A stretch of DNA of 64,000 bases, taken from assembly GCF_026342405.1 (NCBI RefSeq), contig NZ_JAPEMU010000001.1, positions 124,001 to 188,000 on the forward strand, read 5' to 3'. This document shows, piece after piece, positions 53,036 through 62,069 of this stretch. The notes beneath the pieces are model-generated. The model searched no databases. It saw nothing but the letters and a program-made list of their open reading frames with translations, and was not told the origin of the DNA. A program made the position numbers and the translations under genes. Position 1 is the first letter of the stretch. Each line of letters begins with the position of its first letter. Origin of the DNA: Kitasatospora sp. NBC_00240. Lineage in GTDB: Bacteria > Actinomycetota > Actinomycetes > Streptomycetales > Streptomycetaceae.

Positions 53036-53488
53036 TCACTCGGTACTGTCGGCCACCGCCTGCCGGATCCGGCCGAGCAGCGCCCGCAGCTGTTCCCGTT
53101 CGGCCGGTGCCAGCGTCCCGGTGGCGACGGCGAGCGCGCTCCCGTCCAACTCCTCCGCCTCCTGGTAGTGCCGGGCGCCCAGCTCGGTGAGGGCGAGCAG
53201 GAAGGCCCGCCGGTCCTCCGGATGGCGGATCCGCTCGACCAGACCGTCGCGCTCCAGGCTGTCCACGATGGTGGTCGTGGTGCGCGGGGCGTTGCCGAGC
53301 AGGTCGCTGAGGTCCCGCATCCGCAGCGGCTCCCCTGTCCTGGCCAGCACCCGCAGGGCCCTCAGCCGGGCCACCGAGGCCCCGTGCTCACGCAGCCTGC
53401 CGTCGACGAAGATCCGCAACTGATGCGTGGTGGCGAACAGTTCGTCCACCAGGACATCACTGCTGCCAAATCCCTGTTCATCCGCCAT
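53036..53488 (-). CDS. MarR-family regulator
   Basis: A 150-residue winged-helix regulator: LRMRDLSDLLGNAPRTTTTIVDSLERDGLVERIRHPEDRRAFLLAL (seen in two pieces of the wing) is the MarR DNA-binding region. It is divergent from an MFS efflux gene 62 bp away and almost certainly represses it until a drug or phenolic ligand binds. I chose MADEQ at 53488. Confidence 0.9.
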   Translation of the reverse strand: MADEQGFGSSDVLVDELFATTHQLRIFVDGRLREHGASVARLRALRVLARTGEPLRMRDLSDLLGNAPRTTTTIVDSLERDGLVERIRHPEDRRAFLLALTELGARHYQEAEELDGSALAVATGTLAPAEREQLRALLGRIRQAVADSTE

Positions 53489-53517
53489 CGTGCGACTCTC
53501 CTCGTCCCCGCGCTTTA

Positions 53518-53544
53518 TGAGCACCATCATAGTGAGTATGCTCA
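53518..53544. promoter_or_regulatory. Inverted repeat in the marR-MFS spacer with -10 box
   Basis: TGAGCA (53518-53523) and TGCTCA (53539-53544) form an inverted repeat, and GAGTATGCTC lies inside the second half. TATGCT (53537-53542) fits a -10 box eight bases before the MFS ATG, so that message is probably leaderless and would be blocked by a protein bound here. Confidence 0.65.
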
Positions 53545-53550
53545 GCTTCT

Positions 53551-55044
53551 ATGAGCACTCGCATCAGCCAGCGCTACGTCGTACCGATCATGACCGTCTC
53601 CATCACCTTCATCTGCATCGTCGACGGCGCCATCACCACCGTCGCGCTGCCCAGCATCGCCCGCCAGTTCCACCTCACCGCAGCCTCGCTCAGCAGCGTC
53701 GTCGTCGTGTACCCGGTCTGCCTGGGCATCATGATCCCCTCCTCCGCCTGGCTGCTGGAACGCTTCGGCGGCTGCCGGATGCTGCTGTGGTCCCTCGGCG
53801 TGTTCACCGCGGCCTCCGTGCTCTGCGGGGCCGCCCCCGACCTGCCCTCGCTGGTCGCCGCCCGCGCCCTGCAGGGCCTGGCCGCAGGGCTGCTCACCCC
53901 CACCTCGCAGGCCCTGCTGTTCCGCACCTTCAGCCACTCCGAACAGGTCCGGCTGTCCCGACTGCTGATCATCCCGCAGCAGATCGCCCCCGCCGTCGCC
54001 CCGCTGCTCGGCGGCGTGCTCGTCACCGGACTGTCCTGGCGCTGGGTCTTCTACGTCAACGTGCCGATCGGCGCCCTGGCCATGCTCTTCGGGCTGCTCT
54101 TCCTCGCCGAGCACCGCGACCACGCGCCCGGCCGGCTCGACCTGCGCGGCCTGCTGCTCAGCGCCGCCGCCACCGGCACCCTGATGTACGGGGTGTGCGC
54201 CGGCCCCGACCTCGGCTGGAGCCGGCCCCTGGTGCTGGCGGCCCTGGCCGGCGGCGCCGTGCTGCTCGTCCTGGCGATCCGGACCGAACTCCGGGTGCCC
54301 GAACCCGTCCTACGGCTGCGGCTCTTCCGTGACCGGCTGTTCCGCGACACCAACCTGATCAGCCTGGTCGGCTTCGTCCCGGTGCTGGGCGCGATGTTCC
54401 TCACCCCCTTGTTCGTCCAGGACGCACTCGGCGGCAGCGCGCTGGCCAGCGGCAGCGTCACCTTCACCGAGTCCTTCGGCGTCCTGCTGACCATGCAGGT
54501 GGTCGGCGTGCTCTACGCCCGGATCGGGCCGCGGGTGATCATCGGCACCGGGCTGCTGGGCGTCACCGCCGCCCTGCTGCTCTTCGCCACCGCGGACGCC
54601 CACACCGGCCTGTGGGCGATGCGCGGCTACATGTTCCTGCTCGGGCTCGCCATGGGGGCGTTCTTCATGCCCACCACGATCGCCTCGTTCACCACCGTCG
54701 CCCGGGTCGACGTGGCCCACGCGGCCACCCTCAACACCGTGGTCCGGCAGACCGGCGCGGCCCTGGCGCCGGCGACCGTCACCACCCTGCTGGTCCTCCA
54801 CCCCACCGGCGCGGGCAGCGCCGGACCGCCCCTGACGGCCTACCAGCACAGCTACCTGGCCCTCGCCCTGATCGCGGCGGCCGCGGCGGTCTTCGCCTTC
54901 ACCATGCCCGACGCCGGCGCCCGCAAGGCGGCGGCCGCCACCGCCGCCCCCGCGGCGGATCCCGCGCCGACGGCCACCGCAGCGACCGGGGCGACCGCCG
55001 AGGCCGGCCACCGCCCGGCCGCCCGGTCCGGCCCGCGGAGCTGA
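53551..55044 (+). CDS. MFS multidrug efflux transporter (DHA2/EmrB-QacA type)
   Basis: A 497-residue protein with about 14 transmembrane segments. The DHA2 signature DGAITTVALPSIARQFH is in helix 1, and motif C-like LLGGVLVTGLSWRWVFYVNVPIG in helix 5-6. It should export hydrophobic drugs in exchange for protons. The Ala/Pro tail of ~50 residues is cytosolic. Control by the divergent MarR gene is very likely. Confidence 0.92.
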   Translation: MSTRISQRYVVPIMTVSITFICIVDGAITTVALPSIARQFHLTAASLSSVVVVYPVCLGIMIPSSAWLLERFGGCRMLLWSLGVFTAASVLCGAAPDLPSLVAARALQGLAAGLLTPTSQALLFRTFSHSEQVRLSRLLIIPQQIAPAVAPLLGGVLVTGLSWRWVFYVNVPIGALAMLFGLLFLAEHRDHAPGRLDLRGLLLSAAATGTLMYGVCAGPDLGWSRPLVLAALAGGAVLLVLAIRTELRVPEPVLRLRLFRDRLFRDTNLISLVGFVPVLGAMFLTPLFVQDALGGSALASGSVTFTESFGVLLTMQVVGVLYARIGPRVIIGTGLLGVTAALLLFATADAHTGLWAMRGYMFLLGLAMGAFFMPTTIASFTTVARVDVAHAATLNTVVRQTGAALAPATVTTLLVLHPTGAGSAGPPLTAYQHSYLALALIAAAAAVFAFTMPDAGARKAAAATAAPAADPAPTATAATGATAEAGHRPAARSGPRS

Positions 55045-55100
55045 CCGCCCGGCCCGCCCCCGCTGTCCGGTCGGCACCGCCGGTCGGTCGCCGCTGCCGG

Positions 55101-55361
55101 TCAGTCGACCTCCAGGTACCCGACCACGACCACCGTCCGAAGGACCGTCACGTGGTAGACGACCAGTACGTGGTCGACCTCGTCGCGGTACAGCCGGAGC
55201 CGGCCGCCCGGGCGCGGTTCCCCCAGGTCGGGACGGACGGAGAGGACGGTCAGCACCCGGTCCAGCGCCCGGGCCTGGCCGGCCGAGAGCCCGGCCAGCT
55301 GCTCCTCCGCGAACGGCGAGAGGACGACCTGGGCGCGGCGGGGCGGGTTCCTGGGCGGCAC
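55101..55361 (-). CDS. RelE/ParE-fold toxin-like protein
   Basis: An 86-residue basic protein with the RelE/ParE pattern: a first helix after VVLSPFAEEQLAGLS, then beta strands GRLRLYRDEVDHVLVVYHVTVLRTVVVV split across the end. No antitoxin gene lies directly upstream (55362-55633 is empty) or downstream, so it is an orphan, or its partner is unrecognised. It may be inactive or a regulator. Confidence 0.65.
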   Translation of the reverse strand: MPPRNPPRRAQVVLSPFAEEQLAGLSAGQARALDRVLTVLSVRPDLGEPRPGGRLRLYRDEVDHVLVVYHVTVLRTVVVVGYLEVD

Positions 55362-55633
55362 GTCCGCAAGTCTGCCCTGCCCCGGGCCCGGCGGGGGTGC
55401 TCTTCACCGAAACGAGCGCCTGGACAGCACCACCGCCGGCGGCGGCGCGGGCTGCGGCACAGTTGGGCGCCGGGCGGGTGACGTCGGTGAGGGCGGCTCC
55501 GAAGTCGGTGTCGAGGAGCGCCGTCAGGAGCTGCTGCCGGCGGCCGTGCTCCTTGGCCGGGTGAAGCGGGCGGTGGGCGTCGCGAGTACTGCCGACCTGC
55601 TCGGTCGGGGTTGCGGGTGGGGGGCGGCGGTGG

Positions 55634-56908
55634 TCAGAGGAAGTGCCGGATGGGGACGGTGGCCGTCTCCAGCGCACGTCGTGCCAGGCCGCGCCGGCGC
55701 CAGCGGGCCGGGGCGACGCGTTCGCTGCGTGCTACGTCCTCGTCGAAGTGCTTGTCGAGCTGCGCGGTGAAGTCCTCGTCGACGACGGCCAGCACCACCT
55801 CCTCGTCGTGGTCCAGGGAGCGGCGGTTGAAATTCGCCGACCCGATGACCGCGGCGGCGCCGTCCACGGTCAGGACCTTCGCGTGCATCATCGTCGGACC
55901 GTAGCGCCACACCGTGATCCCGCAGGCGGCCATCTCCTCGAAGTACCGCTCGCCCGCCAGCTGGCACACCCGCTTGTCGGTGTGCCGGCCGGGGACCAGC
56001 AGCTCCACCTCCACCCCGCGCCGGGCGGCCGCGCACAGCAGGTCGACGAAGTAGGCGTCCGGCGCGAAGTAGGCGGTCGCCAGCCGCAACCGCTGCTCGG
56101 CCGACGAGATGACGACCCGCATCAGCGTCTGCAGGTCCTGCCACCCGACACTGGCGGAGCCGCGCACCACCTGGACGACCGCGCGTCCCGGCTGTTCGTG
56201 CTCCTCGAAACGGTCCGCCCCGTCGTACAGGCCGTCCGGGCGGCACTCCGCCCAGTTCTGGGCGAACGCCGCGGCGATGCCGTCCACCGCCGGACCGCGG
56301 ACCTGGACGTGGGTATCCCGCCACTCGCCGGGGTGACGGGCATCACCGCACCACTCCTCGGCTATGCCCACCCCGCCGGTGAAGGCCGTCCGGCCGTCCA
56401 CGACCAGCACCTTGCGGTGGCAACGATGGTTCTGCTTCAGCGGCGACAGCCGCGCCGGGCGGCGGAACCAGGCCACCCGTACGCCGGAGGCCGCCATCAG
56501 ATCGACCAGTTCCGGCTCGATCAGGCGGCTGCCGAAACCGTCCAGCAACAGCCGAACCCGCAGCCCCTCGGCGGCCTTGCGCGCGAGTGCCCGCGCGAAG
56601 CGGCCGGCGATGTCACCACGCCAGTACACGAACGTCGTCATGTCGACGGTACGACGGGCCCCCTCGATCGCCCCCAGCATCGCCGGGAAGATCTCATCGC
56701 CGTTGCGCAACGGCAGAAGTTCGTTCCCCTCGGTCGCCGCGATACCGATCAGGCCCTCCAACCTGCGCCTCAACGCCTGCCCCCGGACGCCCGGCCCGGA
56801 CCCGACCGGGACAGGCGACACGATCTCCGGCACAACGGACTCGGACAGCAATGTTCCCCCTCGAAGGACGCGAACGACAGCGGCCCTCGGGTACCCGCTC
56901 ACCGGCAT
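55634..56908 (-). CDS. Phospholipase D/cardiolipin synthase family protein
   Basis: A 424-residue enzyme with two HKD motifs: HRCHRKVLVVDGRTAFTGG and MMHAKVLTVDGAAAVIGSANFN. It has no transmembrane helices of its own at the N-terminus, so it may bind the membrane from the cytosol. It transfers phosphatidyl groups, making cardiolipin or hydrolysing phospholipids. The ATG at 56908 has GAGGAG four bases upstream. Confidence 0.88.
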   Translation of the reverse strand: MPVSGYPRAAVVRVLRGGTLLSESVVPEIVSPVPVGSGPGVRGQALRRRLEGLIGIAATEGNELLPLRNGDEIFPAMLGAIEGARRTVDMTTFVYWRGDIAGRFARALARKAAEGLRVRLLLDGFGSRLIEPELVDLMAASGVRVAWFRRPARLSPLKQNHRCHRKVLVVDGRTAFTGGVGIAEEWCGDARHPGEWRDTHVQVRGPAVDGIAAAFAQNWAECRPDGLYDGADRFEEHEQPGRAVVQVVRGSASVGWQDLQTLMRVVISSAEQRLRLATAYFAPDAYFVDLLCAAARRGVEVELLVPGRHTDKRVCQLAGERYFEEMAACGITVWRYGPTMMHAKVLTVDGAAAVIGSANFNRRSLDHDEEVVLAVVDEDFTAQLDKHFDEDVARSERVAPARWRRRGLARRALETATVPIRHFL

Positions 56909-57110
56909 TCGACTCCTCGTCGTGGGACTCCTCGTCGTTGAACGCCCCCGCCCCGTCTCCGACCGCGAATTCGCCATGGAGCCGGCAACTCGTCGACCTA
57001 CCGACCGTCGACCGGGAGCCGCGCAAGTACCGGGACACGATCGAGGAGACGGCCCACGGGCATGGCCCGCCCGCAGGAAACGGCTCCCCGAGGCTCCGTA
57101 GACTGGTTCG

Positions 57111-57899
57111 ATGTTCCTGCGCAGCCTCCATGACCGTGCCGTTCTCGAAGCCCGCTTCCGGCGCGACCCGGACCTCCATCTGATGGAGCTCGGCGACCTC
57201 GACGACCTGCTCTGGCCGGACACCTCCTGGTTCACGGCCGCGCCCGACGGCCCGGTGGCACTGCTCTACGCGGTCGGCGAGATCCCGACCCTGCTGGCCC
57301 TCGGGTCCCCCGCCGAGTCCGCCGCTGTCGAGGACCTGGTCCGCGCGATGCTGCCCGTCCTGCCGCGCCGATTCTTCGGCCATCTCTCAGGTGACGCTTC
57401 CAAGGTGCTGGAGGAGGCGTACGAGGTGCGCAGCCGCAGCACGCTGCTGCGCATGGCCCTCTCCGACATGGCGCTCGTGGCTTCTCACCCCGCCGGCCCC
57501 TGGAAGCCCGACCTGCTCACGCGCACCGATCTTCCCGACCTGCTAAGGCTCTTCGCGGAGGCCTGTCCCGGCAACTGGTTCGACGACCGGATGCTGGACA
57601 CCGGCCAGTACGTCGGCGTCCGGGACGGGGGCCGGCTGATCGCGGTCGCCGGCGTCCACGTCTGGTCGCCCGTCCAGCGGGTCGCCGCTCTCGGCAACGT
57701 CACGACGAGCCCCGAACTGCGGGGACGCGGCGCTGCCGGAGCGTGCGTGGCCGCGCTCTGCCGACAGCTCGCGAAGACCACCGACCACATCGGGCTCAAC
57801 GTCCGGGCGGACAACGCCACGGCCATCGCCCTGTACCGGCGGCTTGGCTTCACCGAGGTCGCCAGGTTCACCGAGGCGGTCTTCACGGCGCTCCCGTAG
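57111..57899 (+). CDS. GNAT-family N-acetyltransferase with extra N-terminal domain
   Basis: A 262-residue protein. The C-terminal ~130 residues form a GNAT fold with the acetyl-CoA loop TTSPELRGRGAAGACVAALC and the end ADNATAIALYRRLGFTEV. The N-terminal half resembles another degenerate GNAT domain (WPDTSWFTAAPDGPVALLY), so it is probably a tandem-GNAT protein. Substrate unknown. Confidence 0.87.
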   Translation: MFLRSLHDRAVLEARFRRDPDLHLMELGDLDDLLWPDTSWFTAAPDGPVALLYAVGEIPTLLALGSPAESAAVEDLVRAMLPVLPRRFFGHLSGDASKVLEEAYEVRSRSTLLRMALSDMALVASHPAGPWKPDLLTRTDLPDLLRLFAEACPGNWFDDRMLDTGQYVGVRDGGRLIAVAGVHVWSPVQRVAALGNVTTSPELRGRGAAGACVAALCRQLAKTTDHIGLNVRADNATAIALYRRLGFTEVARFTEAVFTALP

Positions 57900-57994
57900 G
57901 CCCGAGCCCCTGAAGGCCGATCGAACCCGACCCGCCCCCGTCACATTCCGGCCCCGGGCGGGCAGGGCGGTCCGCGAGCACGGGAGCACCGGCC

Positions 57995-58645
57995 TCAGTG
58001 CGTGACGAAGTCGACGACGAGGCTGATGGTGGTGGCGAGGATGCTGGCGCCGAAGACGTAGGACAGCAGGCAGTGCCGCAGGACCACCGCGCGGATCCCG
58101 GAGTTGGAGACGCTGGTGTCGGAGACCTGGTACGTCATGCCGAGGTTGTAGCTGAAGTACAGGAAGTCGCTGTACTTCGGCGGGTCCTCGGAGTTGAAGT
58201 CGATGCCGCCGCCCGGGTCCCCGTAGTACAGGTCCGCGTAGCGGGTGGCGTACATCAGGTGCAGGGCCGCCCAGGCCGCGAAGACGCCGGCGAGCGCGGT
58301 GGCCGCCGCGGCGTGGCCGCCGGCGGATTGCGCACTGCCCGGGTGGCCGACCAGGAGCAGCATCACGATGCCGAGCAGGCCGCCCAGGGCGGCCGAGACC
58401 ACCAGGAGTTCCTCGGCGACCGGACGGAAGTCCTCGCGCCGGACGTTGCGCCGGGTGGCGCCGGCGTCCATCGGCCAGAGCACCACCCAGCCCGCCACCA
58501 CGAAGACCGAGCCGACCGTGGCGATGGCGGCCAGGATCCCGAGCGGCAGCCTGGTCAGCCCACCGACGAGCAGCCCGACCAGGGCTCCGAGGATCGTCGC
58601 ACCGGCCAGCCTGGGCCCCGCGGACTGCGGAAGCCGCCGGCTCAC
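57995..58645 (-). CDS. DUF1345 membrane protein
   Basis: A 216-residue membrane protein with about five hydrophobic segments and the DUF1345 signature near the end of the third loop ([22 protein letters not shown], split near residue 145, then [16 protein letters not shown]). The function is not established. No partner gene is evident. Confidence 0.88.
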   Translation of the reverse strand: MSRRLPQSAGPRLAGATILGALVGLLVGGLTRLPLGILAAIATVGSVFVVAGWVVLWPMDAGATRRNVRREDFRPVAEELLVVSAALGGLLGIVMLLLVGHPGSAQSAGGHAAAATALAGVFAAWAALHLMYATRYADLYYGDPGGGIDFNSEDPPKYSDFLYFSYNLGMTYQVSDTSVSNSGIRAVVLRHCLLSYVFGASILATTISLVVDFVTH

Positions 58646-58788
58646 CGGACGGCCCGGGGGCCCGGCACGGCGAGGGCGCCGCCCCCGGGTACCGGCCGGG
58701 GCGCGCCGGTGACGGCGGTCGGCATTCGCTCACCCTCCTCGCGCACGGCCCGCCCGGACACGGGAGGCGTCCGGGCGGTACGTCGTCC

Positions 58789-59100
58789 CTACACGGTGGC
58801 CCGGGCGGCGCGGGCGGCCCGGGCCACCCCGTCGCTCAGGAGCGACGAGACGTCGGCGAGGCGCCGGGCCGCGGTGTCGAGGACGCCGCGCGAGGCGGCG
58901 CCGGTGATCTGGTCGGAGAGGCCTTCGGACAGTTGCTCCAGGCTTCGGACGGCGGCGGCCACCGCCGCCAGCAGGTGCTCCTCGTCGCCGAGCCGGAAGC
59001 GCTGGTCGCGGGCGCGGCAGACGGGATCGACGGCGGTACGGCGCAGCTGACGGTCCACCTCGTGGACGGCGGTGGCGAGCGGGTGCTGTTCGATGCTCAT
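58789..59100 (-). CDS. Small helical hypothetical protein
   Basis: A 103-residue all-helical protein with heptad-like leucines (LLAAVAAAVRSLEQLSEGLS, ARRLADVSSLLSDGVARAAR). GGAGG lies eight bases before the ATG at 59100. I do not recognise a family. It may form a coiled coil. Confidence 0.65.
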   Translation of the reverse strand: MSIEQHPLATAVHEVDRQLRRTAVDPVCRARDQRFRLGDEEHLLAAVAAAVRSLEQLSEGLSDQITGAASRGVLDTAARRLADVSSLLSDGVARAARAARATV

Positions 59101-59280
59101 GCCGGCTCCTCCGGTGCGGGGCTCGGCCGCGGCGGCCGCCCGCCCCAGTCCTACCATCAGTGCGGCGCGCGACGGCGCATCCGAGGGCGTGTCCGCCTGC
59201 CGTACCCACCCGGACACCGTCCGCCCCGCCCCCTGCGGGGGTGACGGGATGACGGAGCGACGGGATGACGGGCCGACAAC

Positions 59281-59317
59281 CGGGGACGCGGGCCGACGGG
59301 CGCCGAGCGCGTCCCCG
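59281..59317 (-). terminator. Terminator of the murE-like gene
   Basis: CGGGGACGCG (59281-59290) pairs with CGCGTCCCCG (59308-59317) directly next to the stop codon of the leftward gene. Confidence 0.75.
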
Positions 59318-60778
59318 TCAGCGGGCGGTGAGCTCGCGGACCACCCGCATGTCCTCGAACGGGAGGGCCCGGTCGCCGATCAGCTGGTAGGTCTCCGATC
59401 CCTTGCCCGCGACCAGCACGATGTCGCCCGGCCCCGCGTGCTCCAGCGCGTGGGCGATGGCCTGGCGCCGGTCGGTGATCCGCTCGTGGGCGGCGTCGGT
59501 GCCCCGCAGGCCTTCCGTGATGGCGTCGAGGATCGCCTCCGGATCCTCGCTGCGCGGGTTGTCGCTGGTGAGCACGACCAGGTCGGAGTAGCGGCCGGCG
59601 ATCGCGCCCATCGGTGCCCGCTTGGTCGCGTCCCGGTCGCCGCCGCACCCGAAGACGGTGATCACCCGCGCGGTGGCGAAGCCGCGGACGGTGGCCAGGG
59701 CCTTCTCCAGCGAGTCGGTGGAGTGCGCGTAGTCGACCACCACGGTGGCCCCGGCGGGGGTGGTGAGCGTCTCGAAGCGGCCGGGGATCTGCGGGAGCCG
59801 CTCCAGTGCGCGGAGGATGTCGGGAACGTCGTGCCCGAGCTGGTGGCAGGCCGCGACGGCGGCGAGCGCGTTGTACACCCCGAAGAGGCCCGGCACCGGC
59901 ACCCGCGCGCGGTGCGTCCGGCCGGCGTGCTGGAGGCGGAACGCGCTGCCCGCGGGGGTGACCACCACGTCGGTCGCCCGGTAGTGCGCCGGGGCGTCGA
60001 TCCCGTACGTGAGCGCCGCCGGCATCAGCGCCAGGATCTCCGCGGCGACCGGGTCGTCGGCGTTCACCACCGCCCGCTCGCACAGGCCCGCGAAGAGCCG
60101 CAGCTTGGCCTGCTTGTAGGCCGCCATGGTGCCGTGGTCGTCCAGGTGGTCCGGGCTGAGGTTGGTGAACACCCCGGTCCGGGCGAAGACATGGTCGGTG
60201 CGGTGCTGGGCGAGCGCCATCGAGGAGACCTCCATCACCACCGTCCGGGCCCGGCCGTCGCGCAGGTGGGCGAGGATCCGCTGGAGGTCGACGGGCTGCG
60301 GCGTGGTGGGCGTGCTGGTGGCCAGCGGCACCGGCCGGCCGCCCAGGCGTGGTCCGCCGGTGCCGATCACACCGACCGGCGCCGAGCTGAGTTCGGTGAC
60401 CACGCTCTCGATCATCGCCGCGACGGACGTCTTGCCGTTGGTGCCGGTGACGGCCACCACGTCCATCGCGCGGCCCGGCTCGCCGAACCACCGGGCGGCG
60501 GCCAGCGAGGCCGCCACCCTGGTGTCCTCGACCCGGACCACGCACATCCCCTCGGGCGGGTCGGCGGGCGTACGACTGACCAGCGCGGCCACCGCACCGG
60601 CCGCGGCGGCCCGGTGCAGGTGGTCGTGCCCGTCGGCGCGCCGGCCCGGCACGGCGACGAACAGCCACCGCTCCCCCGTGTGGGCGGAGCTGTCCGACAC
60701 CCCGCCGGTGACCTCCGGCGAGGGGTCGCCCCGCAGAACGGTGTACGGGTGGCCGGCCAGGAGGTCGGACAGCTTCAC
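59318..60778 (-). CDS. murE: UDP-MurNAc-tripeptide synthetase homologue (MurE)
   Basis: A 486-residue Mur ligase with all three domains: UDP-binding N-terminus (GVSDSSAHTGERWLFVAVPG), ATP loop VTGTNGKTSVAAMIE, and a C-terminal domain with DNPRSEDPEAI, the motif that selects diaminopimelate. Thus it should add DAP to UDP-MurNAc-L-Ala-D-Glu. Streptomycetes have a murE in the division/cell-wall cluster; no other dcw gene is near this one, so it is probably a second copy for a special stage, or a resistance-type duplicate. The GTG at 60778 has AGGAG seven bases upstream. Confidence 0.9.
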   Translation of the reverse strand: MKLSDLLAGHPYTVLRGDPSPEVTGGVSDSSAHTGERWLFVAVPGRRADGHDHLHRAAAAGAVAALVSRTPADPPEGMCVVRVEDTRVAASLAAARWFGEPGRAMDVVAVTGTNGKTSVAAMIESVVTELSSAPVGVIGTGGPRLGGRPVPLATSTPTTPQPVDLQRILAHLRDGRARTVVMEVSSMALAQHRTDHVFARTGVFTNLSPDHLDDHGTMAAYKQAKLRLFAGLCERAVVNADDPVAAEILALMPAALTYGIDAPAHYRATDVVVTPAGSAFRLQHAGRTHRARVPVPGLFGVYNALAAVAACHQLGHDVPDILRALERLPQIPGRFETLTTPAGATVVVDYAHSTDSLEKALATVRGFATARVITVFGCGGDRDATKRAPMGAIAGRYSDLVVLTSDNPRSEDPEAILDAITEGLRGTDAAHERITDRRQAIAHALEHAGPGDIVLVAGKGSETYQLIGDRALPFEDMRVVRELTAR

Positions 60779-60923
60779 TCGGGGCTCCTCGGGTCGGTTC
60801 GGTTGCGTAAGGGCCGGCGGTCCGCGGGCGGACAGCGGCGGGCCGGCGGACGGCGGCGGGCCGGCGGACGCCCCGGTGGCTCCCCTGGCGCCGGCCCGGC
60901 CCCGGCCCTCGCGCCGCCGGGCC

Positions 60924-61835
60924 TCACCAGGTCCTCGCCACGGCCAGCAGCCGTTCGCGGACCAGCTCCACCTGCGGGTTGTCCGAGCCGGCCGGCCGCC
61001 GTACGAGGTACGCGGTGTTGATCGGCGGGTCCTCGGGGTCGTGCAGCAGCACCAGCTCGCCGGCGGCGAGCCGGCTGCGGCAGAGATAGCCCGGCAGGAC
61101 GCTCCAGCCGGCGCCGGCGGTGAGCGCCGCCAGGACACCCCGCAGATCCGGGACGGTGACGGCGGCCCGGGCGCCGAGGCGGCGGTCGAAGACGTGCCGC
61201 CAGTAGCGGCGAGCTATCGGCAGGTCCTCGGCGTAGCTGATCAGCGGCACGTCGTCCAAGGCCTCGGGCAGGTCCCGGCCGGCCAGCCGCCGCGCCCAGA
61301 CCGGCGCGGCGACCAGGACGAACTCCTCGTCCGCGAGCGGCACGGCGCTGAGCGTCCGGCCCCGGGGCCGCCGGGTGGCGACGACCAGGTCGTGCCGGCC
61401 GGCCCGGAGTTCCTCCAGGAGCGGATCGGTCAGGCCGGTGACCACCCGCAGCCGCAGGCCCTCGACGACCAGCGGCGCCAGCGCCGGGAGGAGGCAGGTG
61501 CTGAGGAACTCGGCCGGCCCGGCCAGGTGGACCGGCTCCGCGGCGATCGGCTCGCCCTCGCCGCGGGCGACGGCCGCCAGTTCGTCCAGCGGGGCGCGGA
61601 CCCGGGCGGCGTACTCCTCGGCGAAGGCCAGCGGGGTCACCCCGCGCGCGCCGCGTTCGAAGAGCCGGCGGCCCAGCCGCTGCTCCAGGGTGCGGATCTG
61701 GGCCGTGACCGTGGACTGCGACAGCCCCAGCCGGTGGGCCGCCGCGGTGAAGGACCCGGAGCGGTGGACCGCCAGGAAGGTGCGCAGCAGGTTCAGGTCC
61801 AGGGGGCCCGTCCCGGTGGCGTCCCGATCGCTCAT
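60924..61835 (-). CDS. LysR-family regulator
   Basis: A 303-residue LysR protein (ArgP-like by its opening LDLNLLRTFLAVHRSGSFTA, then LGLSQSTVTAQIRTLEQRLG) with a full effector domain. It is divergent from a DJ-1-family gene across 234 bp that hold three palindromic half-site pairs, so it probably controls that gene. The inducer is unknown. Confidence 0.9.
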   Translation of the reverse strand: MSDRDATGTGPLDLNLLRTFLAVHRSGSFTAAAHRLGLSQSTVTAQIRTLEQRLGRRLFERGARGVTPLAFAEEYAARVRAPLDELAAVARGEGEPIAAEPVHLAGPAEFLSTCLLPALAPLVVEGLRLRVVTGLTDPLLEELRAGRHDLVVATRRPRGRTLSAVPLADEEFVLVAAPVWARRLAGRDLPEALDDVPLISYAEDLPIARRYWRHVFDRRLGARAAVTVPDLRGVLAALTAGAGWSVLPGYLCRSRLAAGELVLLHDPEDPPINTAYLVRRPAGSDNPQVELVRERLLAVARTW

Positions 61836-61926
61836 GGGCGGAGTCTACGGGCCCCCGGAGGCCGGCCGGACCGGGCGCGCGGGTCGCCCCGGGGTCCGCG
61901 CCGGCGCGCGGATCATTCCCGAACGA

Positions 61927-61981
61927 GGCATCGGTGTTCCGATGCCCGGCATCGGTGCGCCCATTGGTCGCCGATGCCGGG
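61927..61981. promoter_or_regulatory. Nested palindromes, probable LysR operator
   Basis: GGCATCGG-TGTT-CCGATGCC (61927-61946) is perfect over 8 bp. It is followed at once by CCCGGCATCGG (61945-61955) and CCGATGCCGGG (61971-61981), perfect over 11 bp around 15 bases. The same ATCGG half-site is thus used four times between the LysR and DJ-1 genes. Confidence 0.8.
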
Positions 61982-62069
61982 CGGGGCTACGTTCGAGGCG
62001 ATGAGCGATCCGGCGTCCCGGCCACGGGACGCCGGCGCCCGGCCTACCACCCCACGGAGTGAACCGACC

